Source: Pedobacter sp. MC2016-05 (lineage in GTDB: Bacteria > Bacteroidota > Bacteroidia > Sphingobacteriales > Sphingobacteriaceae). From it: DNA of 64,000 nt. Shown here in pieces: positions 52,898 through 60,846 of this stretch; within the stretch, counting starts at the first letter, position 1; each line of letters starts with the position of its first letter. Position numbers and translations under genes: made by a program. The DNA lies in contig NZ_JAPIVT010000013.1 in assembly GCF_026239735.1 (NCBI RefSeq), positions 62,001 to 126,000 of the forward strand, written 5' to 3'. Below the pieces are notes generated by a model. It made no database searches, was not told the DNA's origin, and was given only the letters and a program-made list of their open reading frames with translations.

Positions 52898-53419
52898 ATG
52901 ATCACAATTATAGCTGCCACCAACAGGCCCAATAGTAACACGCTAAAAATTGCTAAATATTACCAAGCGCAACTGAAAATAAAAGGCCAGGAAGCTGGCA
53001 TTTTTAGTTTGGAAGATTTGCCTGCAGATATTTTAAATACGGATATGTTTGGAAAGCGGTCGCCAGCGTTTCAAGAAATTCAAAATTTGATTAGCGAGAC
53101 AGACAAGTTTATTTTTGTGATGCCTGAATACAATGGAAGTTATCCCGGAGTGTTAAAGGTAATGATCGACGCCGCCGATTTCCCGGGAAGTTTTTATGAT
53201 AAAAAAGCAGCGTTGGTTGGCTTATCGTCTGGTAAATATGGAAACATTCGTGGAGTAGATCATTTCACTGGAGTGTGCCATTATATTCACCTGAATGTGC
53301 TTCCACTGAGGATACATATCCCTAACATCAAACAGGAGCTCGATGAAAATGGAAATTTATTTCAAGAAGACACTGTTAAATTTACGAATGAACAGATAGA
53401 TAAATTCATCAACTTTTAA
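52898..53419 (+). CDS. NADPH-dependent FMN reductase family protein
   Basis: A flavodoxin-fold reductase of 173 residues. Visible: N-terminal flavin phosphate-binding loop AATNRPNSNTLK (6-17) and MPEYNGSYPGVLK (about 77-89), a hallmark of the family. It probably reduces flavin, quinones or related small molecules. It stands alone, with the tandem repeat array behind it. Confidence 0.87.
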   Translation: MITIIAATNRPNSNTLKIAKYYQAQLKIKGQEAGIFSLEDLPADILNTDMFGKRSPAFQEIQNLISETDKFIFVMPEYNGSYPGVLKVMIDAADFPGSFYDKKAALVGLSSGKYGNIRGVDHFTGVCHYIHLNVLPLRIHIPNIKQELDENGNLFQEDTVKFTNEQIDKFINF

Positions 53420-53473
53420 CCAGAATTTTGAAGGATTTAAAGATTTTAAGATCAATGCCTTCACTCCTTGCAT

Positions 53474-53928
53474 GCCTGCGCTCCTTCCTAACGAGCACGA
53501 AAATAGCTTATCGATTTAATCGAATTTGTTTATCCGCCTTCGCCGGTGCCTGCGCTCCTTCCTAACGAGTGCAAAATAGCTTATCGATTTATCGAATTCG
53601 TCTATCCGCCTTGGCATAGGCCTGCGCTCGTTTCTAACGAGTGCAAAATAGCTTATCGATTTAATCGATTTCCTTTATCCGCCTTGGCATAGGCCTGCGC
53701 TCGTTTCTAACGAGTGCAAAATAGCTTATCGATTTAATCGACTTCCTTTATCCACCTTGGCATATGCCTGCGCTCGTTTCTAACGAGCGCAAAATAGCTT
53801 ATCGATTTAATCGACTTCCTTTATCCACCTTGGCATATGCCTGCGCTCGTTTCTAACGAGTGCAAAATAGGTTATCGATTTAATCGATTTCTTTAATATG
53901 CCTACGCTTGTCTCTAATAGATACAAAA
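53474..53928. repeat. 73-bp tandem repeat array with two conserved dyads per unit
   Basis: Six near-complete units start at 53474, 53548, 53620, 53693, 53766 and 53839, each beginning GCCTGCGCTC and 72-74 bases long. A degenerate seventh starts at 53900. Each unit holds a hairpin TGCGCTCGTT-TCT-AACGAGTGCA and a palindrome ATCGAT-TTA-ATCGAT. The array fills most of the 514-base gap between two convergent genes. No open frame spans it, since the period is not a multiple of three. Confidence 0.92.
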
Positions 53929-53933
53929 CAAAG

Positions 53934-55010
53934 TCACTGTTTTTCTAAAGCGTAAACTGCAAATGAGGCTAGCCAGTGATCGCCACCGTAATTACCGGCA
54001 AAAACCAGGGGCAAGGCATTAGCTAAGAATTTATCAGCTGTACTTTCAAAATGTTTTTTCCATTTATGGTTTTCCGCCAATTCTTTCGCAATTCCTTTCA
54101 TGCACCATGCTCGGGTAAAGGATAAACCCACTAAATGAACGCCCTGATAATCGTTGATATCGCTGATGATTGGCAGATCGCTAATCCTATCCAGACTTCT
54201 TTTTTCATAGAATTTATTTAGCCAGTTTACAAAGTCTTTTTTTGGAAGAACCCGCCTGATTAAATCGGCAATCTCTAAACTTGGCGAAAAGAAGTCGGAT
54301 CCATCTGGCTCAAGGTAAGCTGGAGTTGCCTTGTTATCCAAATAGAAAGCTTTTGCCTTTTCTTCAATCTGTTTTTCGAATGCTACGTCTTTGAAAGTTC
54401 TTGCCCAATCTAAGGCGAATACTAAACCAAAAGCCGTATTGGGATGTACGCCCGTTCTGTTGGGATAAGTTTGCTTTGGCAAATAGGCTTTCCAGAGCTT
54501 CAAAATCTGTTGCGTTAAAGGTTGCAAAGCAGCATGCCATTTTTTAGCATCCGGATTATCCCAGGTGTACAGTTCCTGATCAAGCTTTAATAACCAGGCC
54601 CAGCCGTAAGTGCGCTCATAAGTACTGGCCACCTGATATTTAGTAAAATACTCGGCTTCGGCTTTCATCTTATCAGGAGAAAAGGTTTTATCCAAAACCG
54701 CAATAATTTCAGTCTTGCTTTTAAGATCAGGAACCGTTTTTAGCAATCGCAGCAACATCCAATGGCCGTGAACAGAACTGTGCCAATCTAAACAACCAAA
54801 AAAAGCGGGATGCAGTTCGCTTGGCAGTAACCTTCCATCAACTGCTGTATTGGCCACATGCGAAGTTTTATTCGGAAACTCCTGAATAATGCATCCAAGC
54901 GGCATCTTGGCTAGCTTTTCTGCAACATCAGCAGTTAAAGTGGGTACAACCTGTGCCGAAGCAAATACGAAAGAGAATATAAGAATGCAAAAGGAAATGC
55001 TTTTTTTCAT
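53934..55010 (-). CDS. DUF2891 family exported protein
   Basis: Exported protein of unknown function. The ATG at 55064 would place 18 residues before a normal signal peptide, so I choose the internal ATG at 55010 (358 aa, signal peptide ends FASAQ, about 20). The family mark is ELHPAFFGCLDWHSSVHGHW (about 60-79), with further WAWLLKLDQEL and NRTGVHPNTAFGL. The many conserved His, Asp and Trp residues suggest an alpha-helical toroid enzyme, perhaps glycan-related; that is a guess. Confidence 0.8.
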   Translation of the reverse strand: MKKSISFCILIFSFVFASAQVVPTLTADVAEKLAKMPLGCIIQEFPNKTSHVANTAVDGRLLPSELHPAFFGCLDWHSSVHGHWMLLRLLKTVPDLKSKTEIIAVLDKTFSPDKMKAEAEYFTKYQVASTYERTYGWAWLLKLDQELYTWDNPDAKKWHAALQPLTQQILKLWKAYLPKQTYPNRTGVHPNTAFGLVFALDWARTFKDVAFEKQIEEKAKAFYLDNKATPAYLEPDGSDFFSPSLEIADLIRRVLPKKDFVNWLNKFYEKRSLDRISDLPIISDINDYQGVHLVGLSFTRAWCMKGIAKELAENHKWKKHFESTADKFLANALPLVFAGNYGGDHWLASFAVYALEKQ

Positions 55011-55088
55011 GATTGATTTAATTATAAGCCATTTAATTATCATCGGGAATGGCCGCATAACCATTTCAAATCTCCCACACCATCAGTT

Positions 55089-55547
55089 TTAAGCTCCAAA
55101 CCTGATCCATTTATCACCTTCATGACCGAAGATAAAAGAACCAGGATGAAGCATTTCAGCCATGTCTTCAATCAGCGATACAGCATTTTCAGCTGATCTT
55201 TCCCGGTTAACATCATCATTAAGCAAAATGATGCGGTTGTTTTTTACTGCTTGCCAATCGCTATCTAAAACAGATGGCACCTCTCTCATCAGATCGGTAA
55301 GCATTTTCCCAGGTTGGTAGTAGATAATAAAAGCAGCATTCATCACGTCGGACTCGATCATTCCTCCAGCTAAAGCAATCTCTTCCGTAAGTAAATAACT
55401 TGGATTATTGTTTACATCTAATAAAGCAACCGGCATTTTATCCATAAACTTAATTTTATGCTCAACAATATCCAAACGCTCCTGTAAATCATCACGTTTT
55501 GTAGCATCCAAGCCAATAAATAAATCGTTTAAAAAAGACATCTGCAT
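55089..55547 (-). CDS. Half-size, signal-less BtuF/FhuD-like (class III binding protein) C-lobe protein
   Basis: A 152-residue protein without signal peptide. From about residue 15 a long helix (KRDDLQERLDIVEHKIKFM) leads into PVALLDVNN, YLLTEEIALAGGM, and AVKNNRIILLNDDV. This order matches the linker helix and C-terminal lobe of cobalamin/siderophore-binding proteins (where W-x-A-V-K-N-G-R-V is typical); the N-lobe is missing. A promoter TTG-N17-TATTTTTG (-7 at 55573-55566) lies across the more distal ATG at 55577, so translation starts at 55547 or at 55541. Function unknown. Confidence 0.6.
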   Translation of the reverse strand: MQMSFLNDLFIGLDATKRDDLQERLDIVEHKIKFMDKMPVALLDVNNNPSYLLTEEIALAGGMIESDVMNAAFIIYYQPGKMLTDLMREVPSVLDSDWQAVKNNRIILLNDDVNRERSAENAVSLIEDMAEMLHPGSFIFGHEGDKWIRFGA

Positions 55548-55565
55548 TAAATTTATTAATTTGTG

Positions 55566-55593
55566 CAAAAATAACATTCCTTACCGCATGCAA
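55566..55593 (-). promoter_or_regulatory. Promoter of the half-BtuF-like gene
   Basis: On the minus strand TTG is followed after 17 bases by TATTTTTG (55573-55566), the Bacteroidota pattern. The transcript would start near 55560. It overlaps the start of the divergent gene at 55588. Confidence 0.55.
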
Positions 55594-57222
55594 GGCTCAT
55601 TTAGATATATATTTTGGATTTTTTGTCTTATCATCTGCATTTCCTGCAAACAAAAAAATAATAATAGCGACAAAAAAGTTTTCAATATCAATCTGGATCA
55701 AGGTCTGACTTCTCTCGATCCGGCATTTGCCCGAAACCAAAATGCGATTTGGATGACCAACCAAATTTTTAACGGCCTGGTGCAGATAGATTCATCGTTG
55801 CAAACTGTTCCATGTATTGCAAAAAGCTGGACGGTTTCTGCAGATGCACTGACCTACACATTTAACTTACGCGATGATGTATACTTTCAGGATGATGAAA
55901 TTTTTAAAAATGGCAAGGGAAGAAAAGTTATTGCCAGTGATTTTGCCTATTCATTCTACAGGTTAATCGATCCAAAAGTAGCCTCCTCTGGCGGTTGGAT
56001 TTTTAGTGACAAAGTCAAAGATCAATCGAGTTTTATTGCAATAAACGACAGTACTTTTAAAATTCAACTGGTTCGCCCTTTTCCACCATTTATGAATTTA
56101 CTCACTACACAATATTGTTCGGTGGTGCCAAAAGAAGTGGTGGAGCATTACGGTAAAGATTTTCGAAGTCACCCGGTAGGGACAGGCCCTTTTAAATTCA
56201 AATATTGGAAAGAGGGAGAAATTCTGGTTCTATTAAAAAATGAACATTATTTCGAAAAAGATAACACAGGGAAACAATTACCGTATTTAGATGCCGTTAA
56301 AGCTACTTTTATCAGCGACAAACAGAGTGGTTTTATGAGTTTTTTAAAGAAAGACCTTGATTTTTATTACAACGTTGATGGAAGCTACCGTGATGACATT
56401 CTGACGAAAAGCGGTAAGATGAGCACCAAATACAAAGGCAAGTTTACCTTAACCAAAAGCCCGTATCTGTGCACGGAATACGTTGGCATTTTGGTTGATT
56501 CAAATTTAGCCTTGGTAAAAAACTCGCCACTGAAAATTAAGAAAATTAGACAGGCTATTAATTATGCCATTGATCGCGACAAATTGATTAGATATTTGCG
56601 CAATGGGATCGGCATCGCCGCAACTTCCGGGTTTATACCGAAAGGGATGCCTGGATTTGATAGTGTTGCCGTTCGGGGCTATTCCTACAATCCAAAGCTT
56701 TCTGCCAAACTGTTAAAGAAAGCTGGTTTCCCTGATGGGAAGGGTTTGCCGGAAATCACCTTGAATACTACCACTACTTACAAAGACTTGATCGAATTTA
56801 TTCAAGGAGAGTTGACAAACGTGGGCATTAAAGTTAAAATTGATGTGAGTCCGAGCGCAAGTTTGAGAGATTTAATGTCGAAAAACAGTGTGAATTTTTT
56901 CCGTGGTTCATGGCTAGCCGATTATGCAGATGGAGAAAATTTTCTTTCGATGTTCTATTCCAAAAACAAAGTTCCCTTCGGCCCAAATTACTTTGCCTTT
57001 TACAATAAGGAATTTGATCGGTTATTTGAACAAAGTTATTACGAAACTGATAACGAAAAACGTTTTGCGCTTTACCGCAAAATGGACCAACTGGTGATGG
57101 AAAACTCACCTGTGGTGCCATTATTTTACGATCAATCGGTAGTGATGCTACAAAATAACATTAGCGGCTATGCATTTAATGCCTTAAGCTTAATGATCTT
57201 AAAAGGCATTAAAAAGGATTGA
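55588..57222 (+). CDS. Oligopeptide-binding lipoprotein (SBP family 5, OppA/DppA-like)
   Basis: Solute-binding protein of the peptide/nickel ABC transporter family. The open frame begins at 55408, but that part overlaps the opposite gene and lacks sense as a leader; the ATG at 55588 gives a lipoprotein signal (lipobox near ISC, about residue 19) and 544 residues. Seen: SLDPAFARNQNAIWMTNQIFNGL, the family signature region PVGTGPFKFKYWKEGE, and AINYAIDRDKL (about 315-326). No permease or ATPase gene lies nearby, so partner components must be elsewhere. It ends 5 bases from the convergent S9 peptidase gene. Confidence 0.88.
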   Translation: MQGSFRYIFWIFCLIICISCKQKNNNSDKKVFNINLDQGLTSLDPAFARNQNAIWMTNQIFNGLVQIDSSLQTVPCIAKSWTVSADALTYTFNLRDDVYFQDDEIFKNGKGRKVIASDFAYSFYRLIDPKVASSGGWIFSDKVKDQSSFIAINDSTFKIQLVRPFPPFMNLLTTQYCSVVPKEVVEHYGKDFRSHPVGTGPFKFKYWKEGEILVLLKNEHYFEKDNTGKQLPYLDAVKATFISDKQSGFMSFLKKDLDFYYNVDGSYRDDILTKSGKMSTKYKGKFTLTKSPYLCTEYVGILVDSNLALVKNSPLKIKKIRQAINYAIDRDKLIRYLRNGIGIAATSGFIPKGMPGFDSVAVRGYSYNPKLSAKLLKKAGFPDGKGLPEITLNTTTTYKDLIEFIQGELTNVGIKVKIDVSPSASLRDLMSKNSVNFFRGSWLADYADGENFLSMFYSKNKVPFGPNYFAFYNKEFDRLFEQSYYETDNEKRFALYRKMDQLVMENSPVVPLFYDQSVVMLQNNISGYAFNALSLMILKGIKKD

Positions 57223-57227
57223 TATCC

Positions 57228-59315
57228 TCACTTTTCTCTATCCATCAGCTTGCGTTTTAAAAAATCTGCCGTGGCATCACTCACTTTTACGCCATTAGAA
57301 AACTTCATCCAATGGTGGGTATCATCAGGAATAGCCAGAAATTCAAAATCCATCTTCAAATCTTCAAAGCGTTTCGCTAAATCTACACTTTGATTAAAAG
57401 CTACGTTGCGATCATCATCGGCATGGATGATCAAGGTTGGGGAAGTCCAGGTTTTAACATAGGTAACTGGTGAAGATTCATTCGCAATTTTCGCCGCCAA
57501 ATCCGCATCGGGAGCAGGCGTTTTCCCTTCGATCGCTGTACTACTAAATCGACTGTTAACACCGTGAATGTCTACACCTGCAGCGAACAGCTTAGAGTCT
57601 TTCCCAAGTGCCAGAGCCGTTAAGTAACCTCCATAAGAGCCGCCATAAATCCCTATCCGTTTAGGATCGATATTGGCTTGATTCGCTAACCACCCCCCTG
57701 CTGCCTTAATATCCTGGTATTCTGAAGCACCTTGAGCTCCGGCATTTTTAGGTTTGTGAAAATCATATCCATAACCCAAACCCAAACGGTAATTGACAGA
57801 AAGTACCGTAAAACCCATACTCACGAGGTACTGATTCAAAGCATAATCAATGGAATAATAATCCATCGGGCTCCAGCCCAGATACATTTGGCGTTGGGGT
57901 CCACCGTGAACATAAACAATGGCCGGGTGATTTTTAGCAGCTTTTTTAGGAGAAAAAAGTTGTCCATAAACGGTATTGCCATCAGCCGCTTTAAAATTAA
58001 CGTGTTTGGGAGTAACCATTTTCGATAACGGAAAATCTTTTGGAATCAATTCTTCACCAATTAGATTTATAGTTCCTCCGGCTTTCAAAAGTGCTGGCAG
58101 CAAGGGCCGCTGTGCAGTAGCACTTAAACAAAATACCTGTTTTGCATCTCCCGAAAATACGGGATAAGCTTCAATACCCAAACCCGAACTTAAAGGTTTC
58201 ATATTGGCTTTATCCGCATCAACAGTATAGATATGTCTTCGGTCTAAATCATGAACGTCCTTACCGGTGTTGGATGCAAACACCAAAGTTTTTTTATCAC
58301 TGCTTAATTTGATGTTTTCAACGGTGAAGTTACCAGGAGTAAGTAATATTTTTTGTGATCCATCAGCTTTCATGGCATACAAATGCGGCCATCCATCTTC
58401 ATACGAAGTAAATACAATCCTATCCTTTGCCCACATTAAGTTTGCCCCACCCTCTATCGATGGAAAAGATCCACGTACTGTTTCCGGGGCCTTCCAAATT
58501 TGTTTGCTTTTTTCGGTTTTAAGATCAACTGTCCAAATGGCCCAGGGTTGGTGTTTCGCTTTTAATATAGAATCTGTTTCTCCGCCAACTCCTTGCATCC
58601 TGACAAAGGCTATAGCATCCCCGTCGGGCGACCAAACAGGAGAATTATCTCTGGAAAATGAGGGGGACAACCATTTAATTGGCGTTTTTTGATCTTGATA
58701 AATCCCTATAAATGAATGATCGGTGCGATTACTTACAAATGCAATTTTCTCCCCATCAGGCGACCATTTATAGGATGTATTAGATCCTTTTACGCTGATA
58801 ATATTTTTTGCGGGTGAAGCGCCATCTGCCGGGCTTAGATAAATCTGACCTCCTTTCGCAAAGAGGAGCTGATTGCCTTTTGGTGAAAATACAGGGTTAT
58901 CACCTTCGGAAATTGAATTTATTTTACCCCCTGAAAATGGAATGGTAAAAATTTCTACCTTGGGTGGGGTTGGTAAGGAAGCCGCATTCACTGAACCGCC
59001 GTCTCTTCCACCATGATCGCCGCCCTTTACAAAAACAACCCATTGGCCATCAGCAGAAATAGAAAGACTGGTCAGCTCCTGGCCATCATCTTCATTAAAG
59101 TTGGTTATTTTTACCGCTTTATAATCTGGCGCTTCGGCAGTATAAATATTTCTTTTACCTTGTTCATTAGCTGCCCAGGTCATTTTAGAACCCACTGGAG
59201 ATGCTACCAATTGCGACGGAAAAGGATAACTAAGTACGGATTTAATGGAAAATGATTGCGCAAAAGCTGAGGCTATTGAAGCAAATACCAGTAAAGTAAA
59301 AAGCGCTTTCTTCAT
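57228..59315 (-). CDS. S9-family prolyl oligopeptidase / acylaminoacyl peptidase
   Basis: An exported serine peptidase of 695 residues: signal peptide ends AFAQ (20); a beta-propeller of PD40/WD40-like repeats (about 30-420, e.g. SPDGEKIAFVSNRTD and SPDGDAIAFVR); and an alpha/beta-hydrolase domain (about 430-690) with GGP (471-473), nucleophile Ser560 in GGSYGG, acid in HADDDR (about 634-635) and His667 or His668 in DDTHHW. It trims short peptides. It follows the susCD pair at 59399-63978, behind an intrinsic terminator. Confidence 0.92.
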   Translation of the reverse strand: MKKALFTLLVFASIASAFAQSFSIKSVLSYPFPSQLVASPVGSKMTWAANEQGKRNIYTAEAPDYKAVKITNFNEDDGQELTSLSISADGQWVVFVKGGDHGGRDGGSVNAASLPTPPKVEIFTIPFSGGKINSISEGDNPVFSPKGNQLLFAKGGQIYLSPADGASPAKNIISVKGSNTSYKWSPDGEKIAFVSNRTDHSFIGIYQDQKTPIKWLSPSFSRDNSPVWSPDGDAIAFVRMQGVGGETDSILKAKHQPWAIWTVDLKTEKSKQIWKAPETVRGSFPSIEGGANLMWAKDRIVFTSYEDGWPHLYAMKADGSQKILLTPGNFTVENIKLSSDKKTLVFASNTGKDVHDLDRRHIYTVDADKANMKPLSSGLGIEAYPVFSGDAKQVFCLSATAQRPLLPALLKAGGTINLIGEELIPKDFPLSKMVTPKHVNFKAADGNTVYGQLFSPKKAAKNHPAIVYVHGGPQRQMYLGWSPMDYYSIDYALNQYLVSMGFTVLSVNYRLGLGYGYDFHKPKNAGAQGASEYQDIKAAGGWLANQANIDPKRIGIYGGSYGGYLTALALGKDSKLFAAGVDIHGVNSRFSSTAIEGKTPAPDADLAAKIANESSPVTYVKTWTSPTLIIHADDDRNVAFNQSVDLAKRFEDLKMDFEFLAIPDDTHHWMKFSNGVKVSDATADFLKRKLMDREK

Positions 59316-59346
59316 TATAGGAAATTTCTGGATAATTTATACAAAA

Positions 59347-59375
59347 AAGCCCTAACCAGTAAATGGGAAGGGCTT
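59347..59375 (-). terminator. Terminator between susD and the S9 peptidase gene
   Basis: AAGCCCT (59347-59353) pairs with AGGGCTT (59369-59375) around a 15-base loop; on the minus strand TTTTTT follows. It ends 31 bases before the peptidase start, so read-through probably feeds that gene. Confidence 0.75.
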
Positions 59376-59398
59376 GAAAATTGTTTTTTATAAAATTG

Positions 59399-60835
59399 TT
59401 ACTGATCCCACCACAATCTTGTGGTTCTTGGTACATCAACAGGAACGTTTGCTCCATTTTTACTCCTTTCACCCTGAGTGTAATCCAGGCGGCGAATGAA
59501 AGTTGGCAATGCATTATTCACTGGCAATGTAAAATCTTTGTATTTATAATCAAAACGGCGAGCATCATTCCAGGCTTCTGGGTTGAGATAGGTGGCGATA
59601 TATTTTTCTTTAAAGATTAAATCTTTAGTAAGTGCGGCTGCGCCTATAGAAACTGTAGGCCTTGCTAAATAAGCTGCCTTATCTACTGCTTCAACCTGAA
59701 ATTTATCCATGTTCGCAGAAATCCCTGCCAAATACGCGTTATATGATCTCGTTCTGTCGGTATCGAAAGCGGCTTCTGCTTCAATGAATTTTAGCTCTGC
59801 GTAGGTTACCAGAAAAATTGGAGAAGTGTTTCCGCTCCAGGGAGAATTCTGTGAAATATAGTTTTCATTTTTCAAAGTGTTTGCTCCGGGAGGTCGATTA
59901 CCTGCTCCGTTTACAGTGCCAATCCATTTTCCATCAACTGTTAAGTCAGTAATTTTTGGCAGTCGTGGATCAATCGGACCAGGATATGATGTCCCGTTTA
60001 ATGCATCAATTAATTGCTCAGAAAGCCATCCACCTAAAGATTGCTGTGAATTATTAAGCGCCACAGTTGCCCAAAAATTACGCTCTCTAAAAGTCTGCAT
60101 TCTTGCATCTTCATTGTTATTAGCGATTGATTTGCTTACAGCATCTAAAACAGCTGCCGGATTGTAGCTAGCAGTTTTACTTACTTTATTCAATAGTCGA
60201 GCTTTCAAAGCGTAAGCAAACTTTAACCAGTTGGCCCTTTCAGTAGCAGCAGTAGTGCCATAAATTAAATCGCTGGCTGCCGCTAATTTAACCGCTGAGT
60301 TTGTTTTTGCCAACTCCACAATGGCCTCATCAATCAAAGCCATAGAAGATGCATAAACATCTTGTTGATTATCATACTTCGGCACTAAATTATTGATATT
60401 AAAAGCTTCAGAAAAAGGAGCATCGCCCCATAAATCATTCACCATGATCAAATTGTAGGCAATGATCACATCGGCAACGCCTTTATATTCGCTTGAATTT
60501 TGGGCAATCGCTAGCTTTTTCATTTCATTGGCATCAGCCATAGCAAAATACAAGGCATCCCAGGTACCACTAAAATCTATGGCCTGGTAAGTATCGCCGG
60601 CGCCATTTGCAGCAGGGTTGGCTGTATACTGCACGTAAGGCAAAATAATACTCGCCACATTATAGTTATTTAAACCCGCTTTATAAGTAGATGTTGCTAA
60701 TAAGGCGTTTAAGGTTGGGTTAGCAACCTGGTTTGGATTATCTGATAGTTTATCAAAGTAACTATCCTTACAGCCTTGCAAACCTAATGTTGCAATCATG
60801 GCCGAAAACAAGGTATATTTTATAATCTTTTGCAT
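59399..60835 (-). CDS. SusD-like lipoprotein (peptidase locus)
   Basis: Surface ligand-binding lipoprotein of the second SusD-like type, 478 residues: lipobox LQGC (Cys22), KLSDNPNQVANPTLNALL, WLKFAYALKARLLNKVSK (about 203-220) and LNPEAWNDARRFDY near the C-terminus. It follows its susC by 11 bases. With the S9 peptidase behind it, a peptide ligand is likely (inference). Confidence 0.88.
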   Translation of the reverse strand: MQKIIKYTLFSAMIATLGLQGCKDSYFDKLSDNPNQVANPTLNALLATSTYKAGLNNYNVASIILPYVQYTANPAANGAGDTYQAIDFSGTWDALYFAMADANEMKKLAIAQNSSEYKGVADVIIAYNLIMVNDLWGDAPFSEAFNINNLVPKYDNQQDVYASSMALIDEAIVELAKTNSAVKLAAASDLIYGTTAATERANWLKFAYALKARLLNKVSKTASYNPAAVLDAVSKSIANNNEDARMQTFRERNFWATVALNNSQQSLGGWLSEQLIDALNGTSYPGPIDPRLPKITDLTVDGKWIGTVNGAGNRPPGANTLKNENYISQNSPWSGNTSPIFLVTYAELKFIEAEAAFDTDRTRSYNAYLAGISANMDKFQVEAVDKAAYLARPTVSIGAAALTKDLIFKEKYIATYLNPEAWNDARRFDYKYKDFTLPVNNALPTFIRRLDYTQGERSKNGANVPVDVPRTTRLWWDQ

Positions 60836-60846
60836 CTTAATTCTTT

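Noticed and set aside
53474-53928. CRISPR array
   Set aside because: Whole units repeat head to tail without unique spacers, and no cas genes are near.
55408-55587. N-terminal extension of the oligopeptide-binding protein
   Set aside because: The extra 60 residues overlap the opposite gene and precede a perfect lipoprotein signal starting at 55588.
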